Source: Asterias amurensis (taxonomy: Eukaryota; Echinodermata; Asteroidea; Forcipulatida; Asteriidae). From it: a stretch of DNA of 64,000 nt. Positions 22,910 through 33,069 of the stretch are shown here, one piece after another (within the stretch, counting starts at the first letter, position 1; each line of letters opens with the position of its first letter). The notes below the pieces were generated by a model. It was not told the origin of the DNA. It saw only the letters and a list, made by a program, of their open reading frames with translations, and did not search any database. The position numbers and the translations under genes are program-made. The DNA lies in assembly GCF_032118995.1 (NCBI RefSeq), contig NC_092650.1, forward strand, positions 21,886,501 to 21,950,500, in the 5' to 3' direction.

Positions 22910-23420
22910 GATTTTTGTATGTGGTTCTGTTTATTGCTACAGTTTATACTCTGTTAAAATTTGTCAATCTGTAATTTTGTTTAATAAGGGAGGTTTAAAA
23001 TATAGAGGAAAATGTCCATATCCAACCACTACTTTTTCATTCGTTATGAAATATTTTAGATTATAACACCCCTACCAATATTTTGCATTTTCATTGGTTT
23101 AGAGCTTGTCACATGATATGTCTTAGTTTTACTAGACGACGGCCGTGTGATAGTGCATCGGTTTGCCATGTTATAGTGCATCGGTTTGCCGTGCGCTAGT
23201 CCGAAGACTATCACACGGCGTGCAGTACACAGACTTCCGTTGCGTGTACGCGGATGATAAATTAAAAGTCCGTAACCATGTCGGATTACATGACACTACA
23301 TGTAGCACAGTAAAAATTTTCGCAATCTGTATTCGCGTCGTCCATGGATTGTAGCATGCAGGTCTGTAACTTAATAGTACAGTATTTAGAAATGTTTGGG
23401 GTGTTATAAAACAATTATTG
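22910..23420. other. Gene-free stretch with short GC-richer island
   Basis: A small imperfect inverted repeat around 23140-23220 (ACGGCCGTGTGATAGTGCAT against TATCACACGGCGT) with a duplicated TAGTGCATCGGTTTGCC. No gene recognised. Confidence 0.4.
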
Positions 23421-23565
23421 ACTGCTTTTACTCAGGCAATGGTTAAAACTATGACTCCCTCGGTGATCCCCGTAGCGTTCTATTTAAAACAGAACGCTCC
23501 GGGGATCACCTCGGGAATCATAGTTTTAACCATAGCACTCGAAGCAGTCAATATTTGTATATTGA
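23419..23565. mobile_element. Compact fold-back element
   Basis: Arms TTGACTGCTT...TGGTTAAAACTATGA and TCATAGTTTTAACCA...AAGCAGTCAA enclose a second stem (GGTGATCCCC / GGGGATCACC and AGCGTTCT / AGAACGCT) around ATTTAAAAC. It is nearly one long hairpin. Confidence 0.75.
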
Positions 23566-23934
23566 ATTTACTCAAATGAGATACTCCTTGTGGTAAAAAT
23601 AAGTGAAAAAGTGGTGGCAGGTTATGGAAATTATTCCAAGATTACAGTGTACAGTGTAAATGTTTCCTTATTTTTATCTAATTTTGTGTACTTTGTCAAA
23701 CATTATTGAGTACAATGCCAGTTTGCTCAGTTTACAATTGACTATTTTAAATGGAAAGTGTTTTGGTATATCGAAAGATAACATGTTTTAAGCTGTGTTT
23801 ATCTTTTTATTGGTGAATACGACTATTTATCAAGTTGAACTATTCACTTTAGTCTGTAACGAATTGACAGTTGAGTGTAGACTCACTAAAATAATCTACA
23901 CTTTCATCAATATAGTTTATTTCATTTAAAATTA

Positions 23935-24095
23935 AAGGAAGGGTGTCGTGGTCAAGAGTATTGAATTCAAGTTCTGGTGGTTAATCATCCGAATGTGGGT
24001 TCAAATCTGGTCATGGCACTTGTGTACACCCAGGGGTATTTTATGGGTCTGTGGGTAAGATGGACGTGTACAGCCCACTGGGATATTACTCCGTA
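23935..24095 (+). repeat. tRNA-derived SINE, truncated copy
   Basis: Same head as 22313 (GTGGTCAAGAGTATTGAATT, B box GGTTCAAATC at 23999), but the body is shortened and the 3' tail missing. Confidence 0.7.
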
Positions 24096-24487
24096 AAAGC
24101 ATTGTGCACGACGCCATTATTTGGCAGTTTTTTATTTTTATTTCAAGAGGTCTACTTTCTCTAAACCATAACAGTTTGTTGGATACCTATCTTTCTGAAA
24201 TGAATAAATCAGGAACAATTACATACCGGTATGTAATTGTATTTTTAAAGGTTTTTTTAAAGAAAAGTAATAGTTTGAAATCAATAGAAGATATTCTGGG
24301 ACAAGGAGTGGGCCTACATGTTGTGTATTTGTAAAACCTAAAATGAAATTTTAATTGCAGTACAGAACTTTATTTCAATTATACATGTTTTATTTTGTAA
24401 TTTCCTATTCTTATTTTTCGACATTGGTTTGCAATCAAGTGCTCCAGTATAGGTGAACCGGTTGAAGTTGAACTATTTAAGTAGTTA

Positions 24488-24645
24488 AACAAGTGACTCG
24501 TGACTCTGACTCGGACATGACCCAAATGATTCGTTACTCGGACTCAGACTCAAACAAGTGACTCGGGACTTGGACTTGACCCAAGTGACTTGTGACTCAT
24601 GACTCTGACTCCGATTTGACATAGGTGACTCGACTGCAACACTGC
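24488..24645. repeat. Degenerate GTGACTCG repeat
   Basis: Irregular repeats of GTGACTCG, GACTCTGACTCGGAC and GACTTGACCCAA. No fixed period. Confidence 0.65.
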
Positions 24646-24649
24646 TTAA

Positions 24650-25130
24650 TTGTATCTAATTTTGTGTACTTTGTCAAACATAATCTATCTGGTAAATTGG
24701 CAGTTTGCTCAGCTTACAATTGAACTATTTTAACTGGAAAGTGTTTTTGTAAATCAAAAGATAACATGTTTATGCATCCAACGTTTGCACGTTAGCTGGG
24801 TAGTGGCACATTGAATTTCGCACGTTGTAGTCCAACACTGAAAGAAAATTTATACTCCGGCAGTTCTTGCCCTCCTTTTTGGCATATAAAACCTAACTTA
24901 GTCTCATCATCTACTTGGGTTTTTCTTGTTTTGTTTTTCTCCGCCATAACCAACAACTTTTCCTCTTGTGTATCTTTTCTAAAATGCTCTGCGGGCGTTA
25001 TGTTTTTACTGCCCTCTCTACTCTACCAGTTGTTCCTGGCTACACTGCTTGCAGGGTTGTCAAATGCACCCTGGTATGACCATGGAGCTATAGCTCCATG
25101 GTATAACTCACTCTACTACAACAGTCTTGA
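24650..25130. other. Gene-free stretch with a perfect 24-bp palindrome
   Basis: ACCATGGAGCTA followed directly by its reverse complement at 25079-25102. A related sequence occurs at about 40331-40352. A 128-codon + strand frame (24811-25197) overlaps the start of the Gypsy remnant on the other strand and shows no recognisable domain. Confidence 0.45.
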
Positions 25131-25139
25131 CTTCTCTGT

Positions 25140-25500
25140 CAGGGCATGCAAAAGACTATCTATCTCTGCAAAACCCTGTATGAACTTTTTGTCATAGGAC
25201 ATAACGCCAAGAATCCTTCAAACTCTTGGGGACAGGTTTACATTGTACCTTCTGTAGTCTATACAGAAACACCTTTGTACAACATTGGTAGCCCACAGGC
25301 TATACGAGGGTTCTATCGCACCTCGTTTCTTTATGCCAACAACCTGACTTTGTATCTCTCCTAAGGCAGTCAGAGTCCCATCTTGGTCTCTGTTTTACTG
25401 GCCTTGCATCTCCAGTGGTTATGTGGTGTTTCATAACATCCAGCCTACCTATATCTTGACCCCCCACATCTTTGAACTAAACACGTCCTGACTGGAACAG
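25140..25500 (-). pseudogene. Ty3/Gypsy pol remnant with internal deletion
   Basis: The - strand gives DVMKHHITTGDARPVKQRPR (the conserved KH.I.TGDARP..Q.PR at the start of RT), then KKRGAIEPSYSLWATNVV and CIDYRR (RT), then directly ILGVMSYDKKFIQGFAEIDS and LLHALTEKS, which belongs to the end of the RT/connection domain (FLG..SYYRKFI..FA..A.PLH.LT). The RT core between is deleted. Frames are broken by stops. A further RT piece lies at 26825-27010. Confidence 0.75.
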
Positions 25501-25899
25501 CTTACTCGTTTAGTACATTGTCTGTACTTCTTGTAAATAAGTGTAGTAAATGCAAAGACAAACCCTGCTTTGGCTCACTAGCCTAATTTGCCTTATTTTT
25601 AATTGCCTCATGTTCCACAGTGGAAATTAAACCTACGGTGATAGTTTTTCGAGCCACTATGGAATCATCTGGTTCCCTACTCTACAAGTGTCCTGGCTAA
25701 TACTACTCTCTTCCTTTATCTAACACTCTAGCCTATTCTTTTGTGATAAATGTCTGTCCTCATGAGCTTTCTCTACTGAGTTACTCTGTCCTGGCTTGTT
25801 ATGTTTAACTCTTTAAACAATCCAAGCACAGGGGTCTTCATTTCTTTCTCTATTTCTCTGAGAATTGAGTAGATCCAATGGCAGCCTCGGCGGTTTGCT

Positions 25900-26245
25900 C
25901 ATTCGAGTGGTCCCTCCATCGGAAGCTTGATGAAGATAAGCAAGTAATGAGAAGAACTGTCATGGGGTGATCAACTTGTAGGCGTTGTTTTGTGATGAGG
26001 CATGCTTGTTTCGGGGTATGTTGGTGAAGAGAGAGACAACGTGTACATCAAAACTTACAACAATGTCCGAATGACTGAGGTAGATGGTGACGAAATGACT
26101 TCGGTTGGTGATGTGATGCTTTGTGAGGCAGCTTGAGACTAATGGAGAGATAGGAGCTGGTTGGTGATCTTGTGCTCGATGGCCTGGATAGGGTTTCTTG
26201 GTAGTTGTCTTTAAGTGTCGGTTGAGAGAATCTCAGTCACCTTGT
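25900..26245 (-). pseudogene. Penelope-like element RT fragment, locus C, - arm
   Basis: The - strand carries KVTEILSTDT, the AIEHKITNQL-like stretch, SFDV and VSLFTNIP...KQACLITKQR pieces. The stretch coding for the GQPK...LTKIL part is absent: the sequence jumps from CAGTCTCAAGCTGCCTCACA to a region near motif A. The + arm (26520-26842) has the same junction. Confidence 0.75.
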
Positions 26246-26418
26246 TGTTCCTAGTCAGAGGTGGACATGACCACAGTGGCGTTACCCTTGTTGGCTGACG
26301 TGTGGATGGATTGGTCTTTAGGTATAGCTCAGATGGCGGCATTTTATTGCTTGCGTGTGTTAGGTTTTGGTAGCTTAGAATTCTTGATGGTTTGAAGGAT
26401 CTGGATTCGGACTTCGTT
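26246..26418 (-). repeat. Penelope 5' leader, locus C
   Basis: On the - strand this runs from the telomere-like CCCTAA units through GTCC.AATCCAGATCCT and AATGCCGCCATCTGAGC into the RT fragment. The same leader occurs in locus A (11880-11985, GTCCATATCCAGATCCT, AATGCTGCCATCTAAGC), so the telomere-like tract sits at a fixed place in the element. Confidence 0.65.
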
Positions 26419-26419
26419 A

Positions 26420-26467
26420 GGATTAGGTTTAGCATTAGGATTAGGGTTAGGGTTAGGGTTAGGGTAA
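26420..26467. repeat. Telomere-like repeat between Penelope arms, locus C
   Basis: TTAGGATTAGG then four near-perfect TTAGGG units on the + strand (26440-26466). The best preserved of the three tracts. Confidence 0.88.
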
Positions 26468-26514
26468 CTTTGATAGTGGATGTAAGTTGTTCAGGTGTTG
26501 TAGGAACTGATGAA

Positions 26515-26842
26515 GTGTTGTCCAGGCAATTGAACACAAGATCACCAACCAGCTTCGATCTCTCCATCAGTCTCAAGCTGCCTCACAAAGCATCTCATCA
26601 CCAACCGAAGTTGGTTCGTCAACATCATTAAGGACATTCACCTCAGTCAATTGGACAGTGTTGTAAGTTTTGATGTAGTCTCTCTCTTCACCGACATACC
26701 CACAAAAGAAGCATGCCTGATCACCAAACAACGCCAACAAGCTGATCCCTCCATGACAGAACACACAAGCCTCACTCCTCAACAAGTCAACAATCTACAC
26801 CACTTTCAGTCTCTCTTTCATTTTTTAAACTGTGTTACGTAA
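26515..26842 (+). pseudogene. Penelope-like element RT fragment, locus C, + arm
   Basis: Contains the AIEHKITNQL-like start, the shared deletion junction at about 26575-26600, then VSFDVVSLFTDIPTKEACLI (26662-26720, RT motif A) and QQADPSMTEHTSLTPQQVNN. No YADD box. It is inverted relative to 25900-26245. Confidence 0.8.
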
Positions 26843-27010
26843 GACATTTAAGTCCTCTACATAGGTCAGCAGGATTTCCCACTGCAACCCTCTCATGAGC
26901 TTTTCCATAAGTCTCTTAAAAGTAGCTGGGTCATTACAGAGCCCCAAATGCATACATTTCCATATGTATAGTCCATTTCTCTCAATAAATACGGGCTTCT
27001 GCAGATTCAT
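26825..27010 (-). pseudogene. Ty3/Gypsy RT fragment
   Basis: An open 61-codon frame: GLYIWKCMHLGLCNDPATFK then RLMEKLMRGLQWEILLTYVE, the RT region GLYEW..MPFGLCNAPATFQRLM. The catalytic YLDD box reads YVEDLN, so the active site is destroyed. It may be a piece of the same element as 25140-25500, split by Penelope locus C. Confidence 0.8.
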
Positions 27011-27079
27011 TATCTAATGCAACCTGCTAATATCCCCACGCCAAATCTAGTGTTGAGAACCACTCACACAAGGGTAAAG

Positions 27080-29600
27080 AAATGTCTCACTCTTTGGTTG
27101 CACTGGCAACAACATAAATATCTCTTTCTTTGGCTGTGCTGTCACCACAGAAATATCTCACTCTTTGGTTACATCATTAGCCAGAGAAATGTATCGCTCT
27201 TTGGTTGCCCTATCAACCATACAAATGTCTCACTCTTTGGTTGTCACCATCAACCACAGAAATGTCTTATTCTTTGGTTGGCCGTCAACCACAGAAATGT
27301 ATCACTCTTTGGTGGCCTTGTCAACCACAGAAATGTCTCACTATTTGGTTGCCTTGTCAACCATTAACATGGTTGTGCCAAGCAACCGCAGAAATGTCTT
27401 GTTCTTTGGTTGCCCTGTCAACCACAGAAATGTCTTACTCTTTGGTTGCGCAGACTTACTTAGGGGCTCCTGCGTCGTCCGACACATGAGGCAGTCAACG
27501 CTCTCCAGGCAGATCGGTCAGCAGTCAGTGACCTGACATCGCTCCAGCCTCTGATGACCCTATGAAGGTCCCACTGGATGGTCTGGTGCCAGTTCATTTT
27601 AGGTCGGCCTCTCCTCCTCCTTCCCGACGGGTTCCACCACAGGACTTGATTGGCGAGTCTCGAAGAGGGGAGCCGCGAAACATGGCCCAGCCAGTTCATG
27701 CGCCGCCCACAGATTGTATTGGACACTGGAGTTTGTTTTGATCGTTCTCTGACCTCCTTGTGGCGGACGACATCATCCCACTTAATGCCCAAGATCTTAG
27801 GCATCTTGAGTCGACTGCATCTTGAGTTGCGCAGTCAACCACAGAAATGTTAAGTTGTGCCGTCAGCCTCAGAAATGTAATGTATCACTCTTTGGTGGCC
27901 CTGTCAACCACAGAAATGTCTCACTATTCGGTTGCCTTGTCAACCACTAAAATGGTTGTGCCAATCAACCGCAGAAATGTCTTATTCTTTGGTTGCCCTG
28001 TTATCCACAGAAATGTCTTTCTCTTTGGTTGTGAGTCAACCACAGAAGTTTCTATATCTTAAGTTGTGCCGTAAGCCACATAAATGTATCACTCTTTGGT
28101 TGCCATGTCAACCACAGAAACGTCTCACTCTTTGGTTGCCCCACAACCACAGAAATGTCTCACTCTTTGGTTACGTGGTCAACAATAGAAATGTGTCGCT
28201 CTTTGGTTGCGCCCTCAACCACAGAAATTTCTATCTCTTTGGTTGCGCCCTCAACCACAGAAATTTCTGTCTCTTTGGCTGCACTGACAACCACAGAAAT
28301 GTCTCGCTCTTTGGTTGCGTCATCAACCACGTAAATGTTTTGCTCTTTGGTTGCCCTGTCAACCAGAGAAATGTCTCGATCTTTGGTTGCGTCATCAACA
28401 AAAGAAATGTCTCGCTCTCTGGTTGCGCCGTCAACCACAAAAGTGTTTTGCTCTTTGGTTGCCTTGTCAACCACAGAAATGTCAACCACAGAAATTTCTA
28501 TCTCTTTGGTTGTGCCATCAACCACACAAATGTACGGCTCTTTGGTTGCCCTATGAACCACAGAAACGTCTCGCTCTTTGGTTGCGCCGTCAACCACATA
28601 AATATATTGCTCTTTGGTTGCGCCGTCAACCACATGAGTGTATTGCTCTTTGGTTGCCATGTCAACCACAGAAATTTTCATCTTTTCGGTTGTGCCGTCA
28701 ACCACAGAAATGTCTCACTCTTTGGTTGCGACATCAACCACAGAAATGTATCGCTCTTTGGTTGCCCTATCAACCACAGAAATGTCTCGCTCTTTGGTTG
28801 CGCCGTCAACCACAGAAAATGTATTGCTCTTTGGTTGCCCTGTCAACCACAGAAATGTATTGCTCTTTGGTTGCCATGTCAACCACAGAAACTTCCATCT
28901 CTTCGGTTGCGCCGGCAGCACAGAAATTTGTATCTCTTTGGTTGTGCCGTCAACCACAAAAATGTCTCATTCTTTGGCTACACGGTCAACCATAGAAATG
29001 TATCGCTCTTTGGTTGCGCCCTCAACCACAGAAATTTCTATCTCTTTGGCTGCGCTGACAACCACAGAAATGTCTCGCTATTTAGTTGCCCTGTCAACCA
29101 TAGAAATGTCTCACTCTTTGGTTGCGTCATCAACCACAGAATTGTCTCGCTCTTTGGTTGCCCAATCAACCATAGAAAAATCTCGCTCTTTGGTTGCCGT
29201 GTGTCAACCACAGAACTGTATCTGTTTTTGGTTGTGCTGTCAACCACAGAAATGTATCGCACTTTGGTTGCCATGTCAACCACAGAAACGTCTTTCTCTT
29301 TTGTTGCGCCATCAACCCCAGAAATTTCTATCTCTTTGGTTGTGCCGTCAACCACAGAAATGTCTCACTCTTTGGTTGCCCTGTCAACCACAGAAATTTC
29401 TATCCCTTTGGTTGCCCTGTCAACCACAGAAACGTCTCACTCTATTGTTGCTCTGTCAAACAGAGACATTTCATTCTCTTTGTTTGCGCTGACAACCACA
29501 TACATTTTTTTCTCTTTAAATTTGGTTGCGCTGACAACCACAGAAATGTCTATCTCTTTGGTTGTGCCACCAACCACAGCAATTTTCTTTCTCTTACTCT
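27080..29600. repeat. 36-bp minisatellite array (roughly 55-60 units)
   Basis: The unit is TCAACCACAGAAATGTCTCG followed by CTCTTTGGTTGCGCCG. Units vary mainly in the 3' part (GCGCCG, GCCCTG, GCCATG, GCGTCA, GTGCCG) and at TCTCGCTC/TCTATCTC. Each unit has a small inverted repeat (GGTTG...CAACC). As 36 is a multiple of 3 and the unit lacks stops in most frames, long open frames appear on both strands (for example 560 codons at 27932-29614), but indels switch the repeated peptide between NHRNVSLFGC, QPQKCLALWL and STTEMSRSLV. I therefore treat it as non-coding. It is interrupted at 27454-27825 by a LINE fragment. Confidence 0.93.
27454..27825 (-). mobile_element. LINE 3' fragment inserted in the minisatellite
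   Basis: A 372-bp insertion flanked by the 9-bp direct repeat GTTGCGCAG (27445-27453 and 27826-27834). On the - strand a 114-codon frame (27804-27460) gives GRRMNWLGHVSRLPSSRL, SGRRRRGRPKMNWHQTIQWD and LTADRSAWRALTASC, the C-terminal tail typical of non-LTR reverse transcriptases (RWLGHV.R...GRPR..W...DRS.WR). The 3' end is a short CTAAGTAAGT tail. It is a 5'-truncated insertion with an intact final reading frame. Confidence 0.88.
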
Positions 29601-29820
29601 GGCGGTTTTGGTGAAGTCGATGATGTGACAAGTTTCAGACATTTTGCATATCTCATGCAACATTCAGGGGTTCCGAATATTATCTGTATGGCAGGACATA
29701 GTTCTTTTTGGGCTTGATTTTTGTAATGTGGTTTTTGTTTAACTTTTTGCTGTATTTAATTGTAGTGTCCGTTGATGTTATTCTAACATTGTTGGTTACA
29801 ACAAAGTTTTTTTTTTCTAG
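29601..29820. other. Short gene-free stretch
   Basis: Between the minisatellite and a MITE. Nothing recognised. Confidence 0.4.
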
Positions 29821-29825
29821 TTTAA

Positions 29826-30203
29826 AGACACTGGACACCTTTGGTAATTGTCAAAGACCAGTCTTCTCACTTGGTGTATCTCAACATTATGCACAAAAAA
29901 CAAACCTGTGCGAATTTTAACTCAATTGGTGGTCGAAGTTGCCAGATAATGGAAGAAAAACACCCTTGTCACACGAAGTTGTGTGCTTTCAGATGCTTGA
30001 TTTTGGGACCTTTTATTCTGAGGTCTAGAAATCAAATTCAAATATTTTAGTGGAAAATTACTTCTTTCTTGAAAACTACGTTACTTCAGAGGGAGCGCTT
30101 TCTCACAATGTTTTATACCATCAACAACTCCCCATTGCTAATTACCAAGTAAGGTTTTATGTTCACAATTATGTTGAGTAGTCACCAATAGTATCCAGTG
30201 TGA
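29826..30203. mobile_element. MITE family A, near full length
   Basis: TTAA on both sides (29822-29825, 30204-30207), left end AGACACTGGACACCTTTGG, right end TATCCAGTGTGA. The interior shows the family hallmarks CACTTGGTGTATCTCAACAT, GTCACACGAAGTTGTGTGC and CTCCCCATTGCTAATTACC. Confidence 0.85.
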
Positions 30204-30639
30204 TTAAAAAATTGTTTTGTTTACTGTGTTTAGGCTTTTTACTGTGTTTTTCTTTGTGGTATTTAAGGTTTTGAAAAGATTCATTGTAGGGTTTAGAGGT
30301 AACTATTCATATTGGTCTAAAGATGTTTTTATTCTGCTTTACCTTGTAAGTTCCGTCAGTCGGATTTGTGAATGAACTCCAGCAACAAATGGAACACACA
30401 GTATAGCTTAACTTCCGAGTCCCTGCAATAACATAAGTATTTGACCCACTGAATCATTATCATATAAGGCTGCTGATTGCAGCATTTGCCATTATGGGAG
30501 TCAAATTGCATATGAATTTTATGGTAGGCATTTAAAAATCTGTTTAATGGATTGAGTGTCACCTAATATGTGCACTAACTGCACAATCATGGAGAAATTC
30601 ATTGTATAACACTCCCAAAATGGCGCAACAAAGATTTTT

Positions 30640-30925
30640 CTGATCATCAAATTTAAGTTCTGGTGGTTAGGTCATCGGAGTGTGTACTTGAATTTCAGTC
30701 GGGACATTATAAGTGGGTACCAGCTAGGGTAGAGGTTGATACTGTGTATGAAAAGCCCTTGGAGCATAGGGTTGCCCAGGTTGTATACTCCAAAGGGAGC
30801 TGAGACAGATTAAAAGAATGTTATGGCCAAATGACCAATGCAATAATGTAAAGCGCATTGAGACGGTTATTGTGAATTGTGCTCTATATAAGAACTAGTT
30901 ATTACTACAAATATTATTATGACAT
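30640..30925 (+). repeat. tRNA-derived SINE, 5'-decayed copy
   Basis: Shares AAGTTCTGGTGGTTAGGTCA with the copies at 22313 and 23935, and has the best preserved tail (AAGCGCATTGAGACGGTTAT, CTATATAAGAACTAGTTATT). The B box is decayed (TACTTGAATTTC). Confidence 0.7.
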
Positions 30926-31289
30926 CATGTGGTTTGGTTCAATAAGTTGTTTTATCATGTGTTGTACTCTTTATTTATTTTACTTATCAAATAATAAACC
31001 TCAAGGTAAACAGACTGGGCATTTTTTTCTTTGCTCAATCCCAATATTTTTTTTTGTACTTGTAGGAATCCTTGAGAAGATGACACTCTGAGATGTGCGG
31101 GAAGATGTGTGGGGAGGCAGCCCACCAGCAAGGCCTCCCCTGAAATGGCTGCTGAAGAGACTCGAGTACATAAAGTGCCATAGAAGCTGTACTGTAGTGA
31201 AATATTTGCCATCATTCTGCAATACACACATGGTAAGTTGCAGTCAAGTTTGTTGTTATTCTATCTTTAAATAAATGAGCTAACGACAG

Positions 31290-31540
31290 GGCCCAATTTT
31301 ATGGCGCTGCTTACCGTAAGCACAGAATCGAGGTTACGGAAGCAGGGAGTTCTGTGCTTACGACAAGCGTATTTCACGGGTTAGCGGTGAATTTTGGCTT
31401 CTGCGCGAGCATAGTCCCTGTTACTAGGCATTCTACACTTGCAAGGCTAGAGCAGAAACTCGGTGCTTGCTCGTAAGCAGGGAATCGTGATCAGAAGCAC
31501 AGGATTCTGCAGTAAGCATGCCGAGCCATGAAATTTGGCC
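31290..31540. mobile_element. Palindromic MITE family D (GGCCCAATTT)
   Basis: Termini GGCCCAATTTTATGGCGCTG and CATGAAATTTGGCC, each bordered by CAG (31287-31289, 31541-31543). Interior rich in TTACCGTAAGCA/TGCTTAC motifs. The same family occurs at 35425, 50518, 50966 and 52000. Confidence 0.75.
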
Positions 31541-31813
31541 CAGTGCCGCTAACAAAAAGGTTTTACTGAACTCCTGTATTTGAGATTTGAGTCCAGAGTT
31601 AAAACAGTTTTCATTTCATTGATTTTGTTGTGGCATTTTATGGCCAAGTTTCTGCGACTGCCTAGTGCCCAACTTTATGGTGTGTGCCAACCAATAATGT
31701 CTGTAGTGTAGGTATGCATGAATATATTCAGGGTATTTCATTGTCACCAATTGAATGGTTTCACTGCGCACATTTTTCTTTACCAGAATGCCTTGTGCAA
31801 TCATAACCCCAGC

Positions 31814-31923
31814 GGTGCGTTTTGGCGGTTGTAACCAATAACATTTTTGGTTGAATCAGCCAATGGTTAACCAGAGGCCAATAATCAAAACTTTTATTGG
31901 TTACTGTCGCCAAAACGCACCCC
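31814..31923. mobile_element. Small fold-back MITE
   Basis: Inverted termini GGTGCGTTTTGGCG and CGCCAAAACGCACC with matching inner arms (AACCAATAA / TTATTGGTT). Confidence 0.7.
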
Positions 31924-32189
31924 TTGAAGTGTAACTTTGAAATATCCTACATTGCATATTTAAGTTAATCCTGTGATTGATCCATCTTATGGTGAAGACT
32001 AAACAGAGCGTACTGTAAAAAGGTGCATCAAGATAGAGCTACTGGTCCCCTCTCAATGTTTTTCGATCTTGCAGTATGCTTATTGCATACAGTTTTAGGT
32101 CATCATATAAAAGCATGATTCATTTGAAATGTTTTGCATCGAAACACAGGCATTTTGACACCCATGTACTTAAAACATAATGGTTTTTT

Positions 32190-32504
32190 AAAAGTGTTGT
32201 AACCATTTGTAATAAAATGCTATTTTAAAAGTAGAATACAATGATCCACACATATTTGCCTCCAAATTGCATATGTTGACAAACACGGTCGGCCATTTAT
32301 GGGAGTCAAATTTTGGACTCCCATAAATGGCCGACCGTGTTAGTTCACAAAGTAAAAGGAAAACCATGCAATTTCGATGCAAATATGTGTGGATCATTGT
32401 ATTCTACTTTTAAAACATCTTTCCAACAATATGCATTTTATAACAAACGGTTACAAATGCTTTTTATTGACCAACTCGTCCGATCCAAGGCACATGTTCC
32501 TTTA
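32190..32504. mobile_element. MITE family B (AGGAACACGTTGCC), left end decayed
   Basis: Shares with 43294-43676 the core palindrome CACGGTCGGCCATTTATGGG / CCCATAAATGGCCGACCGTG, the arms AGTAGAATACAATGATCCAC and GTGGATCATTGTATTCTACT, and the right end CACATGTTCCT before TTAA (32502-32505). Confidence 0.75.
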
Positions 32505-32695
32505 ACGTGACAGCACTCTATACCAACTGAGCTATCTAGACCTACGACGCGGTGTCCCTATTTTGTACATACATCGTTTTAAACTGTCGTGTAGCCAGGG
32601 ATCATATGACACAGTTGGTAGAAATGTCTACACGTTACGTTAATCAGGAGGTGGTTGGTTGGAGTCCCACTCTATTCAATTTTGTTTTTCAACCC
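32505..32695. repeat. Two tRNA-like SINE heads flanking a MITE
   Basis: On the - strand, GATAGCTCAGTTGGTATAGA (about 32537-32518) is a classical tRNA A-box segment, cut by the family B MITE at TTAA. On the + strand, CACAGTTGGTAGAAATGTCT and the B-box-like GGTTGGAGTCC (about 32655) form a second tRNA-like head. Neither folds as a full tRNA by eye. Confidence 0.5.
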
Positions 32696-32919
32696 GAAAT
32701 TGTTTTCTTTACAGGTCTAAAAGAGACATGACAAGACAAGCACATAAGAAAATGAAATGATGGAAAACCTCTTCAGTTGATTGTGTTCTGCTCAGATGTT
32801 GCCTAAAGCTACAAGGGATGCTGAGGTAATACTGCTCAGAATTATTATAACAACAAATCCTTTTGTAAATGATAAATCGGACATTGAAAGGGGCAGCAGT
32901 GTAGACAGACCATAAGCAG

Positions 32920-33064
32920 GCCTGGAATTTCATGTTGGAAGGGCAAGGCCATTTGCATTTTGCAAACGGCACTTCGATGGGAAACTTTTGAAGGGCACCA
33001 AGGTCAAGACATGGGGCAATGGAGACCGAATGTCTCCGTAGCCTGCATGTTATTCCAGGCCTGA
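32920..33064. mobile_element. Small MITE with CAGGCCTGGAAT termini
   Basis: Left GCAGGCCTGGAATTTCATG, right TGTTATTCCAGGCCTGAG. Related interior sequence (AAACTTTTGAAGGGCAC, AAGACATGGGGCAA) recurs near 47410 and 50490. Confidence 0.65.
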
Positions 33065-33069
33065 GTGTA

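Noticed and set aside
24811..25197. 128-codon frame as a membrane protein gene
   Set aside because: It partly overlaps the Gypsy remnant on the other strand and an MITE-like palindrome. The hydrophobic look comes from T-rich sequence.
27080..29600. CRISPR array
   Set aside because: The 36-bp units follow each other directly without unique spacers, and the genome is animal.
27932..29614. 560-codon open frame as a repeat protein gene
   Set aside because: It is made only of 36-bp minisatellite units. The repeated peptide changes frame along its length and other frames and the opposite strand are equally open, so selection for one protein is not supported.
31070..31228. Exon between TTGTACTTGTAG and CATG|GTAAGTT
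   Set aside because: The borders look right but all + strand frames hit stops within a few codons. It might be a non-coding exon, but that alone does not justify a call.
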